Shown here piece after piece: positions 62,201 through 64,000 of a DNA stretch of 64,000 nucleotides. A model generated the notes under the pieces. The model was not told the origin of the DNA, ran no database searches, and saw only the letters and a list, made by a program, of their open reading frames with translations. Origin of the DNA: Puffinus mauretanicus (lineage: Eukaryota > Chordata > Aves > Procellariiformes > Procellariidae); assembly GCA_023333565.1 (NCBI GenBank), contig JAJKFH010004053.1, positions 4,278,001-4,342,000 on the forward strand. The letters are read 5' to 3'. The translations under genes were made by a program, and so were the position numbers. The stretch's first letter is position 1. Each line of letters starts with the position of its first letter.

Positions 62201-63752
62201 ATTTTACTACATTCTAATATATTAACTTTTTTGAGTTGTCAGCTTTTTCTTTCATGATGCCTAAGGAATTCTCCTGGCTCCAAGAGTAATTAATATAATT
62301 CTGTGTTTAGTGCAACATGCATTCCCTCAGTGTATGAAACTCCACCGGCGGCTTTGGTTTTGGATGCCTTCAAGGATGGGAAAATTTCTGAAGTACGGAG
62401 GAATATACTCTATGATCCACTGAGTACCCCCTTACCTTCTGACTCAGTTAATGGAGTCACCTTGACAACATTACAGGTATCTCATATTTTGAAAATATTG
62501 TTTCCTAAGTCTCAAAGTATGTTCTTAGTAAAGTTGAATAGATGAAGCAGTTTAAGAGAATCAAAACTGAATGATCAAAATGTTGCAAAGTGAGTAAACC
62601 ACCAAGATAATACACAGAAAGAGAAACAAAAATGCCAGCTTCTTAATAAACTCTTAATGAACTGTGAGACTTCTGCAGTAGTCTCACAGACTGCAGAAGA
62701 GCATTAGGTATGCTTGGCATGCAAACGGGTAGGAGCATGCGGTTGTAATGCCGTACTCTTTGAGGAGATTGTTAACTTCCTGAGAGATGCTGAGCCCCCT
62801 CCCTTTCATTGCAGGTAGGTGGCACAGGGCACAGCTCATAAACACAAGAATATCTCACGAAACAAATACACTATCATCAGAGCTGTTCTTGTTTCTGCAG
62901 AACCAGATTACCTTGAGCGGCAGAGTGCCTCGCTTGGGCAGATATGTATTTGTGGTACATTTTTATCAGCCAGCACACCCCGTGTTCCCCGTGGCAGTGC
63001 GTGTGGATGCAGGACGTGTGTGGGCAGGTAAGCATCTGAATTTGATCTAATCCCTTTCCTTTCTCAGCATTTTGGCACATGGAACATTTTTTGGCATTAC
63101 GTTTTTTCTTCTAGGTTCCTTCAATGCTTCATTCTGCCCTCATACCTCTGGCTGTCGGGATCAGGTGATTGCAGAAAACCAAATTGAGCTTGACATTTCT
63201 GAACCCGAGGTCTCTGTTACAGTGATGATACCTGATGGAAGAATGCTGGTTCTGGTACGTTTATTACATAAATGTACTTGGAAATGTTCTTCTCAGTGTC
63301 ACCATTCATTTAGAGAGAGATGCAAAGATGAAATCCAAAAAGAAAGAATTTGTTTTTTAATGTATTTCAAATTTTTAGGATCTTGTGCACTGTTTCTGTT
63401 TTATTTTAAATTTTTAAGACACCACACACTGTTTTTATTGTACACTGCGTGTGGCATCACAGCTCTGGGCGGGGGGGAAGATAAGTATATTTTCCTGTTT
63501 TTTTTCAGTTAAGATGTTTCGGGTTTTGAGAAAATCCAGACTGCATAATGAAGCAACATTTAAATGTAAAAATGCCTTAGCTTCTGTCTTTTGCTTTTCT
63601 CTGAAATGTACAATTTAGCTTTTTTGTTGTTTTAAGGAAAATGTCTTAGTTGTTCCAGCAGACACCTACAGTTACAAAATTCTTGACAAAAAGACAGTGG
63701 ACAAGTCATTTGATTTTATCAGCCAATGTGGAGGAAACAGTTTTTATATTGA
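1533..63752 (+). CDS. LAMA3: Laminin subunit alpha-3, long (N-terminal) form; 5' portion, 32 exons, incomplete at 3' end
   Basis: This is the secreted alpha chain of laminin-3xx heterotrimers of epithelial basement membranes; the long form carries the LN domain used for laminin polymerisation. The span covers exons and introns, and the exons are listed separately. Joined exons give 3911 coding bases: signal peptide and LN domain at about residues 1-285, LE modules at about 286-765, and domain IV from about 770 to 1303, where the window ends. Alpha-3 rather than alpha-5 is supported by short runs such as [21 protein letters not shown] and [13 protein letters not shown], the last in the place of the alpha-3 AVRQPTPAHPVM stretch (family sequences from memory). 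All but one of the internal introns are GT-AG with matching phases. Not in the window: the L4 domain, the coiled coil, the LG domains and the downstream promoter of the short alpha-3A form. Family identification is firm; orthology to LAMA3 is near certain. Confidence 0.95.
1797..7720 (+). other. LAMA3: Intron 1
   Basis: The first 450 bases are still CpG island and include a C-run near 2124-2134. The middle part looks unique and noncoding. The old CR1 relic at 6100-6960 is the only element I recognise. It ends with a pyrimidine-rich acceptor just before 7721. Confidence 0.8.
6100..6960 (+). mobile_element. Ancient CR1/L3-like LINE relic, reverse-transcriptase part
   Basis: Frames broken by stops and shifts still show LINE reverse-transcriptase landmarks in order on the + strand: a degraded 'PVSLT' region followed by NKIM near 6490-6540, a 'catgccaggcaacatggttt' stretch near 6583-6602, and a degraded 'GVPQGSVLG' box near 6788-6820 (ggggttctacaaagatctgt). 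No frame is intact, and divergence is far greater than in the CR1 tails elsewhere in the window. Boundaries are approximate. Confidence 0.6.
7721..7873 (+). CDS. LAMA3: LAMA3 exon 2: LN domain
   Basis: Residues 89-139, phase 0 to 0. It holds the LN hallmark [16 protein letters not shown] (residues 108-123), a CDYC pair (92, 95) and a likely N-glycosylation site NVT at 132-134. The acceptor is TGTGTTTCAG and the donor GTAAGT. Confidence 0.97.
7874..18201 (+). other. LAMA3: Intron 2, the largest (10.3 kb)
   Basis: I see no exon, RNA gene or young transposon. Reading frames here are short, lack homology and have no matching splice phases. There is an AT-rich dinucleotide patch near 8600-8645. 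Confidence 0.75.
18202..18319 (+). CDS. LAMA3: LAMA3 exon 3: LN domain
   Basis: Residues 140-179 (the last codon is split). It encodes [18 protein letters not shown] and [10 protein letters not shown], the most conserved strand block of LN domains. Phase 0 to 1; the donor is GTGAGT. Confidence 0.97.
18320..18920 (+). other. LAMA3: Intron 3
   Basis: 601 bases, with nothing recognised beyond a T-rich patch near 18698. Confidence 0.75.
18921..19039 (+). CDS. LAMA3: LAMA3 exon 4: LN domain
   Basis: Residues 179-218. The split His codon (C+AC) is followed by [14 protein letters not shown], then [18 protein letters not shown]. Phase 1 to 0; the donor is GTAAGT. Confidence 0.97.
19040..20321 (+). 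other. LAMA3: Intron 4
   Basis: Noncoding. A short direct repeat, CAC followed by a T-run and CCCAATG, occurs near 20088 and again near 20153. Confidence 0.7.
20322..20492 (+). CDS. LAMA3: LAMA3 exon 5: LN domain
   Basis: Residues 219-275, phase 0 to 0. It contains [19 protein letters not shown] with an N-glycosylation sequon NFT at 232-234, then [20 protein letters not shown]. The donor is GTAAGT. Confidence 0.97.
20493..23476 (+). other. LAMA3: Intron 5
   Basis: It holds the antisense CR1 at 22094-22645. The remainder looks unique and noncoding. Confidence 0.75.
22094..22645 (-). mobile_element. CR1 LINE, 3' half, antisense
   Basis: The + strand reads as the reverse complement of a CR1 3' region: 'atcacagaatggctgaggtt' at the left, then 'tggtccaacctccctgctca', ending near 'gagtagaggggaaggatcac'. 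About 550 bases are well preserved, so this is the youngest-looking repeat in the window. It sits inside intron 5, opposite to the gene. Confidence 0.95.
23477..23574 (+). CDS. LAMA3: LAMA3 exon 6: end of LN, start of LE1
   Basis: Residues 276-308. [14 protein letters not shown] closes the LN domain, and [10 protein letters not shown] begins the first LE module. Phase 0 to 2; the donor is GTAAGT. Confidence 0.96.
23575..25045 (+). other. LAMA3: Intron 6
   Basis: AT-rich and noncoding. A short imperfect tandem (CCCTTTCCC followed by TGAAGTT, twice) lies near 24018-24052. Confidence 0.7.
25046..25161 (+). CDS. LAMA3: LAMA3 exon 7: LE1
   Basis: Residues 308-347. It encodes [20 protein letters not shown] and [10 protein letters not shown], the rest of LE1, and ends inside the first codon of LE2. 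Phase 2 to 1; the donor is GTGAGT. Confidence 0.96.
25162..29011 (+). other. LAMA3: Intron 7
   Basis: Noncoding. A GC-richer stretch at about 25485-25800 has overlapping short frames on both strands but no recognisable product. An AT palindrome sits at 28344-28375. Confidence 0.7.
28344..28375. repeat. AT-rich inverted repeat
   Basis: Arms AACAATAAT (28344-28352) and ATTATTGTT (28367-28375) are exact reverse complements around an alternating AT core. This is a low-complexity hairpin of simple-repeat origin. Confidence 0.7.
29012..29130 (+). CDS. LAMA3: LAMA3 exon 8: LE2
   Basis: Residues 347-386. It encodes [18 protein letters not shown] and GGGVCINCQ. This is the long-loop LE module that follows LE1 in alpha-3 and alpha-5. 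Phase 1 to 0; the donor is GTAAAA. Confidence 0.96.
29588..30030 (-). mobile_element. CR1 LINE 3' fragment, antisense, old
   Basis: It has the same reverse-complement CR1 order as the copy at 22094, but much more diverged: a 'cacggaatcgtagaagggga' start, a 'gaccctgg'-like block lost, then the 'ctctgttccccttgaacatc' and 'ctcagtttctccttacatgt' blocks. Edges are approximate. Confidence 0.75.
30175..30300 (+). mobile_element. CR1 LINE 3' tail, sense, diverged
   Basis: The text 'ttgatctaatcttggactta' followed by 'cctcctgaggtcccttgcaa' and 'cctaaattattcattggttc' matches a CR1 3' tail in sense orientation with decayed terminal units. It lies just after an antisense copy, so the two insertions are independent. 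Confidence 0.7.
31060..31215 (-). mobile_element. CR1 LINE fragment, antisense
   Basis: 'gccacaaccactcatggcaa' through 'tctgatcaggtagttgtagg' follows the reverse-complement CR1 3' region (the block of 'tctctgggcaacctgtgcca' and 'caggtatttatag' in younger copies). About 155 bases, diverged. Confidence 0.65.
31250..31740 (-). mobile_element. CR1 LINE ORF2 endonuclease fragment, antisense
   Basis: On the minus strand the frame that runs through about 31596-31720 reads [20 protein letters not shown] followed by RPPEQ. This matches the 'VRIRGxxxxADxVVGVCYRPP' segment of the CR1 ORF2 endonuclease as I remember it. The adjoining sequence to 31510 continues with a degraded 'ALVLVGDFNxP' box. The frame is broken and the element is not functional. 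Confidence 0.8.
32614..32704 (+). CDS. LAMA3: LAMA3 exon 9: LE2 tail
   Basis: Residues 387-417. It encodes [20 protein letters not shown] and APDGCI, completing LE2. Phase 0 to 1; the donor is GTGAGT. The next LE module expected by homology is not found downstream (see findings). Confidence 0.96.
32705..34595 (+). other. LAMA3: Intron 9, expected to contain an LE exon that is not seen
   Basis: I read this intron in all frames for the Cys-x-Cys pattern of an LE module and found none on either strand. It contains the exact 147-bp tandem duplication at 33621-33914. Confidence 0.7.
33621..33914. repeat. Perfect 147-bp tandem duplication
   Basis: Copy 1 is 33621-33767 and copy 2 is 33768-33914. 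Reading base by base I see no difference between them. The unit starts GAAAATAAACATATTAG and ends AATTAAGTGTTG. The unit is AT-rich and noncoding. It is either a very recent duplication or an assembly artefact. Confidence 0.97.
34596..34658 (+). CDS. LAMA3: LAMA3 exon 10: spacer between LE modules
   Basis: Residues 417-438. The split Arg codon (C+GT) opens [10 protein letters not shown], and the exon ends AMAGDII. This corresponds to the cysteine-free spacer RIPIFPVSTP...VAGDIKG of human alpha-3 (from memory). Phase 1 to 1, 63 bases. The donor reads G|GCAAGT, a GC donor rather than GT. The acceptor is a T-rich tract ending TTTTAAAG. Confidence 0.88.
34659..36113 (+). other. LAMA3: Intron 10, probable GC-AG intron
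   Basis: It starts with GCAAGT and ends with TGTTGTAACAG. No front half of an LE module is visible, although family comparison predicts one here. A CR1 tail lies at 35600-35723. Confidence 0.65.
35600..35723 (+). mobile_element. CR1-family LINE 3' tail, sense
   Basis: 'gaggcgcttcgggacatggt' then 'acggttggactcggtgatct' and 'aggtcttttccaacct', ending in ATTCTATG-type repeat units up to 35723. This is the second CR1 3'-end type common in birds, distinct from that at 714-814. Confidence 0.9.
36114..36155 (+). CDS. LAMA3: LAMA3 exon 11: tail of an LE module (42-bp micro-exon)
   Basis: Residues 438-452. It encodes [15 protein letters not shown], which fits the tail CAPGFYGPGCQP of an alpha-5 LE module (from memory). 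Phase 1 to 1. The acceptor TTGTAACAG and donor GTAAGT are good. Only two of the eight LE cysteines are present, because the front of the module is missing from the window. Being this short, the exon could be overlooked by gene finders. Confidence 0.85.
36287..36424 (+). CDS. LAMA3: LAMA3 exon 12: complete LE module
   Basis: Residues 452-498. It opens [13 protein letters not shown] and ends GYFHYPFCQ, with all eight cysteines. Phase 1 to 1, 138 bases. The preceding intron is only 131 bases. It resembles the alpha-5 module ending GYFHFPLCQ, which I do not recall in human alpha-3. Confidence 0.96.
36425..37248 (+). other. LAMA3: Intron 12
   Basis: 824 bases, AT-rich, nothing recognised. Confidence 0.75.
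37249..37383 (+). CDS. LAMA3: LAMA3 exon 13: complete LE module
   Basis: Residues 498-543. [27 protein letters not shown] and PACE are visible, with eight cysteines. Phase 1 to 1, 135 bases. It matches human alpha-3 CDCNLEGVLPEICDAHGRC by position and sequence (from memory). Confidence 0.96.
37384..39986 (+). other. LAMA3: Intron 13
   Basis: Noncoding. A motif TTGTGCATCAT occurs three times between 39522 and 39573. Confidence 0.7.
39987..40121 (+). CDS. LAMA3: LAMA3 exon 14: complete LE module
   Basis: Residues 543-588. [27 protein letters not shown] and YPTCL are visible, with eight cysteines. Phase 1 to 1. It resembles the alpha-5 module CTCDPRGALDQLC; I do not recall an equivalent in human alpha-3. 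Confidence 0.96.
40122..41530 (+). other. LAMA3: Intron 14
   Basis: Noncoding, nothing recognised. Confidence 0.7.
41531..41668 (+). CDS. LAMA3: LAMA3 exon 15: complete LE module
   Basis: Residues 588-634. [32 protein letters not shown] and FPYCKG are visible, with eight cysteines. It is close to human alpha-3 QCECRPGVTGQRCDRCLSG. GC-rich for its neighbourhood. Phase 1 to 1. Confidence 0.96.
41669..42184 (+). other. LAMA3: Intron 15
   Basis: 516 bases, nothing recognised; it ends in a T-rich acceptor, TTTCATAAAG. Confidence 0.7.
42185..42231 (+). CDS. LAMA3: LAMA3 exon 16: start of an LE module
   Basis: Residues 634-649. This 47-bp exon encodes [16 protein letters not shown], parallel to human GSSSACDPAGTINSNL. 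Phase 1 to 0; the donor is GTAAGT. Confidence 0.93.
42232..43162 (+). other. LAMA3: Intron 16
   Basis: AT-rich. It includes an alternating purine-pyrimidine patch with CATGCATACGTGCATATATA near 42510. No gene. Confidence 0.7.
43163..43262 (+). CDS. LAMA3: LAMA3 exon 17: rest of that LE module
   Basis: Residues 650-683. It encodes [19 protein letters not shown], then [13 protein letters not shown]. Phase 0 to 1; the donor is GTACGG. Confidence 0.95.
43263..44471 (+). other. LAMA3: Intron 17
   Basis: Noncoding, nothing recognised. Confidence 0.7.
44472..44524 (+). CDS. LAMA3: LAMA3 exon 18: LE module, first part
   Basis: Residues 683-700. This 53-bp exon encodes [18 protein letters not shown]; the human counterpart is CKCHKAGTVSGTGECRQ. 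Phase 1 to 0. Confidence 0.94.
44525..44931 (+). other. LAMA3: Intron 18
   Basis: 407 bases, nothing recognised. Confidence 0.7.
44932..45037 (+). CDS. LAMA3: LAMA3 exon 19: LE module, second part
   Basis: Residues 701-736. It encodes [19 protein letters not shown], then [13 protein letters not shown]. Phase 0 to 1. Confidence 0.96.
45038..46788 (+). other. LAMA3: Intron 19
   Basis: Noncoding. A purine-rich strand patch (GAGGGGAGGGGAGTCTGAAG and onward) lies near 46640-46685. Confidence 0.7.
46789..46888 (+). CDS. LAMA3: LAMA3 exon 20: last LE module of this rod, truncated
   Basis: Residues 736-769. [26 protein letters not shown] and then entry into domain IV. Only the first six cysteines of an LE module are present, as in the family. 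Markedly GC-rich against its introns. Phase 1 to 2; the donor is GTGAGT. Confidence 0.95.
46889..47335 (+). other. LAMA3: Intron 20
   Basis: 447 bases, with a short ATATCTAT repeat near 47107-47123; otherwise nothing. Confidence 0.7.
47336..47492 (+). CDS. LAMA3: LAMA3 exon 21: start of domain IV
   Basis: Residues 769-821. [17 protein letters not shown], then [19 protein letters not shown]. These are signature strings of the alpha-3/alpha-5 domain IV. Phase 2 to 0; the donor is GTACGC after an ATA CAA end. It feeds one of two alternative next exons. Confidence 0.96.
47793..47824. repeat. Perfect 15-bp inverted repeat
   Basis: Arms 47793-47807 (TTAGTATTATAGACT) and 47810-47824 (AGTCTATAATACTAA) are exact reverse complements with only AA between. 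A half-copy of the arm (AAGTCTATAG) precedes it at 47781. It can form a tight cruciform. Confidence 0.95.
48462..48483. repeat. T22 homopolymer (poly-A on the minus strand)
   Basis: Twenty-two consecutive T. It could be a retroposon tail on the minus strand, since a minus-strand reading frame lies about 160 bases to its right, or plain slippage. Confidence 0.9.
48644..48835 (-). other. Unassigned minus-strand reading frame, possible retroposed fragment
   Basis: The 63-codon frame contains [20 protein letters not shown] and [13 protein letters not shown], which has protein-like composition. I do not recognise the family. No AATAAA precedes the poly-A run on that strand and no target-site duplication was found, so a retroposed origin is only a guess. 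It may be chance. Confidence 0.2.
49848..50282 (+). other. Unassigned 144-codon reading frame inside intron 21
   Basis: The frame is long for this AT-rich intron and rich in Cys and Trp, for example [18 protein letters not shown] followed by QWW. I do not recognise it as laminin or as a known transposon protein. No acceptor and donor of matching phase frame it. It could be a decayed insertion or chance. Confidence 0.25.
50496..50634 (+). CDS. LAMA3: LAMA3 alternative exon 22a (candidate mutually exclusive exon), domain IV
   Basis: This 139-bp stretch is open, with phases 0 to 1, the same as exon 22. It has a long pyrimidine tract ending CCCAG and a consensus GTAAGT donor. It encodes [20 protein letters not shown] followed by YVSLGS and GKISV, which aligns with the same part of domain IV as exon 22 (LF, LRY, G, IS conserved). 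It seems closer to the alpha-5 string SPDLFWLVFRYV (from memory) than to exon 22. After exon 21 it can replace exon 22 and join exon 23 in frame (T+GG, Trp). If both are spliced in, the junction reads ACT TAA, a stop. The alternative reading is a silent relic of an old exon duplication. Confidence 0.65.
50826..50958 (+). CDS. LAMA3: LAMA3 exon 22: domain IV
   Basis: Residues 822-866. [13 protein letters not shown], then [14 protein letters not shown]. It matches human NDVRITLNVGKSS and VILRYVNPGTE closely, so this is the orthologous exon. Phase 0 to 1; the donor is GTAGGT. It lies 191 bases after the alternative exon. Confidence 0.95.
50959..52242 (+). other. LAMA3: Intron 22
   Basis: Noncoding, nothing recognised. 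Confidence 0.7.
52243..52385 (+). CDS. LAMA3: LAMA3 exon 23: domain IV
   Basis: Residues 866-913. [20 protein letters not shown], then [20 protein letters not shown]. Nearly the same as the human alpha-3 segment [20 protein letters not shown]. Phase 1 to 0. Confidence 0.96.
52386..53736 (+). other. LAMA3: Intron 23
   Basis: Holds a 23-bp exact tandem pair at 53199-53244; otherwise noncoding. Confidence 0.7.
53199..53244. repeat. 23-bp tandem duplication
   Basis: TAACAGTTTTTATAAATAAGCTC (23 bases: TAACAG, a T-run, ATAAATAAGCTC) is present twice in a row, 53199-53221 and 53222-53244, without mismatch. Confidence 0.9.
53737..53837 (+). CDS. LAMA3: LAMA3 exon 24: domain IV
   Basis: Residues 914-947. 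[20 protein letters not shown], then TEPCTYSG. I chose the donor GTCAGT after GAG CA because it gives phase 2 and joins exon 25 as EHCLLY, parallel to human ENCLLY. Confidence 0.92.
53954..54107 (+). CDS. LAMA3: LAMA3 exon 25: domain IV
   Basis: Residues 947-998. [20 protein letters not shown], then [13 protein letters not shown] and SGRE. This segment separates alpha-3 from alpha-5. The preceding intron is only 116 bases, with an acceptor TTTTTGTGTAAG. Phase 2 to 0; the donor is GTCAGG. Confidence 0.93.
54108..55493 (+). other. LAMA3: Intron 25
   Basis: Noncoding, AT-rich, nothing recognised. Confidence 0.7.
55494..55654 (+). CDS. LAMA3: LAMA3 exon 26: domain IV
   Basis: Residues 999-1052. 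[20 protein letters not shown], then YANEEDR and [10 protein letters not shown]. Phase 0 to 2; the donor is GTAAGA. Confidence 0.96.
55655..57898 (+). other. LAMA3: Intron 26
   Basis: Noncoding. A GC-richer stretch around 57420-57530 has no recognised content. Confidence 0.7.
57899..58007 (+). CDS. LAMA3: LAMA3 exon 27: domain IV
   Basis: Residues 1052-1088. [20 protein letters not shown], then [17 protein letters not shown]. Human has VLCRSAVIDHMSRIAMYELL. Phase 2 to 0. Confidence 0.96.
58008..59952 (+). other. LAMA3: Intron 27
   Basis: Noncoding. Short direct repeats (GATAGTCTTTAT-like) lie near 58856-58886. Confidence 0.7.
59953..60050 (+). CDS. LAMA3: LAMA3 exon 28: domain IV
   Basis: Residues 1089-1121. 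[20 protein letters not shown], then [12 protein letters not shown]. Phase 0 to 2; the donor is GTACCT. Confidence 0.95.
60051..62310 (+). other. LAMA3: Intron 28
   Basis: Noncoding apart from a possible ancient repeat at 61795-61920. Confidence 0.7.
61795..61920. repeat. Possible ancient amniote interspersed repeat
   Basis: The words 'ccaattctacaaatatttga' and 'agtcccattgacttcagtgg' in this order recall an old repeat common in turtle, crocodile and bird DNA. I cannot name its family with confidence. The centre is partly palindromic. Confidence 0.4.
62311..62476 (+). CDS. LAMA3: LAMA3 exon 29: domain IV, variable linker
   Basis: Residues 1121-1176. [20 protein letters not shown] is conserved; the following part ([10 protein letters not shown] to the final TTLQ) is poorly conserved with human, which is Pro-rich there. 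Phase 2 to 0; the donor is GTATCT. Confidence 0.93.
62477..62900 (+). other. LAMA3: Intron 29
   Basis: 424 bases, nothing recognised. Confidence 0.7.
62901..63027 (+). CDS. LAMA3: LAMA3 exon 30: domain IV
   Basis: Residues 1177-1219. [20 protein letters not shown], then [19 protein letters not shown]. Phase 0 to 1. It is followed by an 87-base intron, the shortest in the gene here. Confidence 0.96.
63115..63254 (+). CDS. LAMA3: LAMA3 exon 31: domain IV
   Basis: Residues 1219-1265. [20 protein letters not shown], then [19 protein letters not shown]. There is one NAS sequon. Phase 1 to 0; the donor is GTACGT. Confidence 0.96.
63255..63636 (+). other. LAMA3: Intron 31
   Basis: 382 bases, nothing recognised apart from a G-rich patch near 63468-63478. 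Confidence 0.7.
63637..63752 (+). CDS. LAMA3: LAMA3 exon 32: domain IV, last exon in window
   Basis: Residues 1266-1304 (split). [20 protein letters not shown], then [18 protein letters not shown]. Phase 0 to 2; the donor is GTAAGC. The gene continues beyond 64000. Confidence 0.96.
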
Positions 63753-64000
63753 GTAAGCATCGCTTTCTAAAAAACTGAACATTTGACAACAAGCTGGGAA
63801 TTAGTATTATTTTCAGTCTGTATTAAAGACATATGTATAAAATCCCTATCATTGTGCTACATTGAAATACTTTTCATGGCTTATGCTGGCCCATTAAATT
63901 TCTATGAGTCATTTTTCCATTACTTTCTATTGTAAATGAAATGTAAAGGAAGAGCTTTATTGCTCACAGTACAAAAGAGGAAAATCTATGTCATCTTTCT

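Noticed and set aside
1533..63752. Assignment to laminin alpha-5
   Set aside because: Several LE modules are alpha-5-like, but the LN start, the spacer RIPVYPF and the domain IV string [13 protein letters not shown] follow alpha-3.

Overview
The window is vertebrate, and almost certainly bird, genomic DNA. It carries one multi-exon gene on the + strand, long introns, a CpG-island promoter, and several copies of the CR1 LINE in both orientations, including the avian 3' end with its ATTCTATG units. I could not identify the species.

The gene is the 5' part of laminin alpha-3 (LAMA3, long N-terminal or 'alpha-3B' type). I placed 32 constitutive coding exons between 1533 and 63752. Their splice sites and phases join into one open frame of 1303 codons plus two bases. 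The gene runs off the right edge. The predicted order is: signal peptide and laminin N-terminal (LN) domain (exons 1-5, with the start of exon 6), a rod of laminin-type EGF (LE) modules (exons 6-20), then the globular domain IV shared by the alpha-3 and alpha-5 chains (exons 21-32). The LN domain drives laminin network assembly in basement membranes, the LE rod is the short arm, and domain IV interrupts that arm.

Region by region: 1-1532 holds upstream sequence with a CR1 tail and a GC-rich promoter; 1533-23500 holds the LN exons in large introns, with a very old CR1 reverse-transcriptase relic in intron 1; 23477-46888 holds the LE exons, with a dense CR1 cluster in intron 8; 47336-63752 holds the domain IV exons.

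Most interesting observations: (1) A second, diverged version of the first full domain IV exon lies at 50496-50634, 191 bases before the normal one. It has strong splice sites and identical phases (0 to 1). Splicing both in would create a TAA stop at the junction, so the pair looks mutually exclusive. (2) The LE rod lacks one whole module and the front half of another where the family predicts them. The frame is kept, and the intron that should hold the first contains a perfect 147-bp tandem duplication, so this is either real exon loss or an assembly fault. (3) LE modules appear here that I remember from alpha-5 but not from human alpha-3. (4) One intron appears to use a GC donor.

No tRNA, rRNA, CRISPR or second protein-coding gene could be supported.
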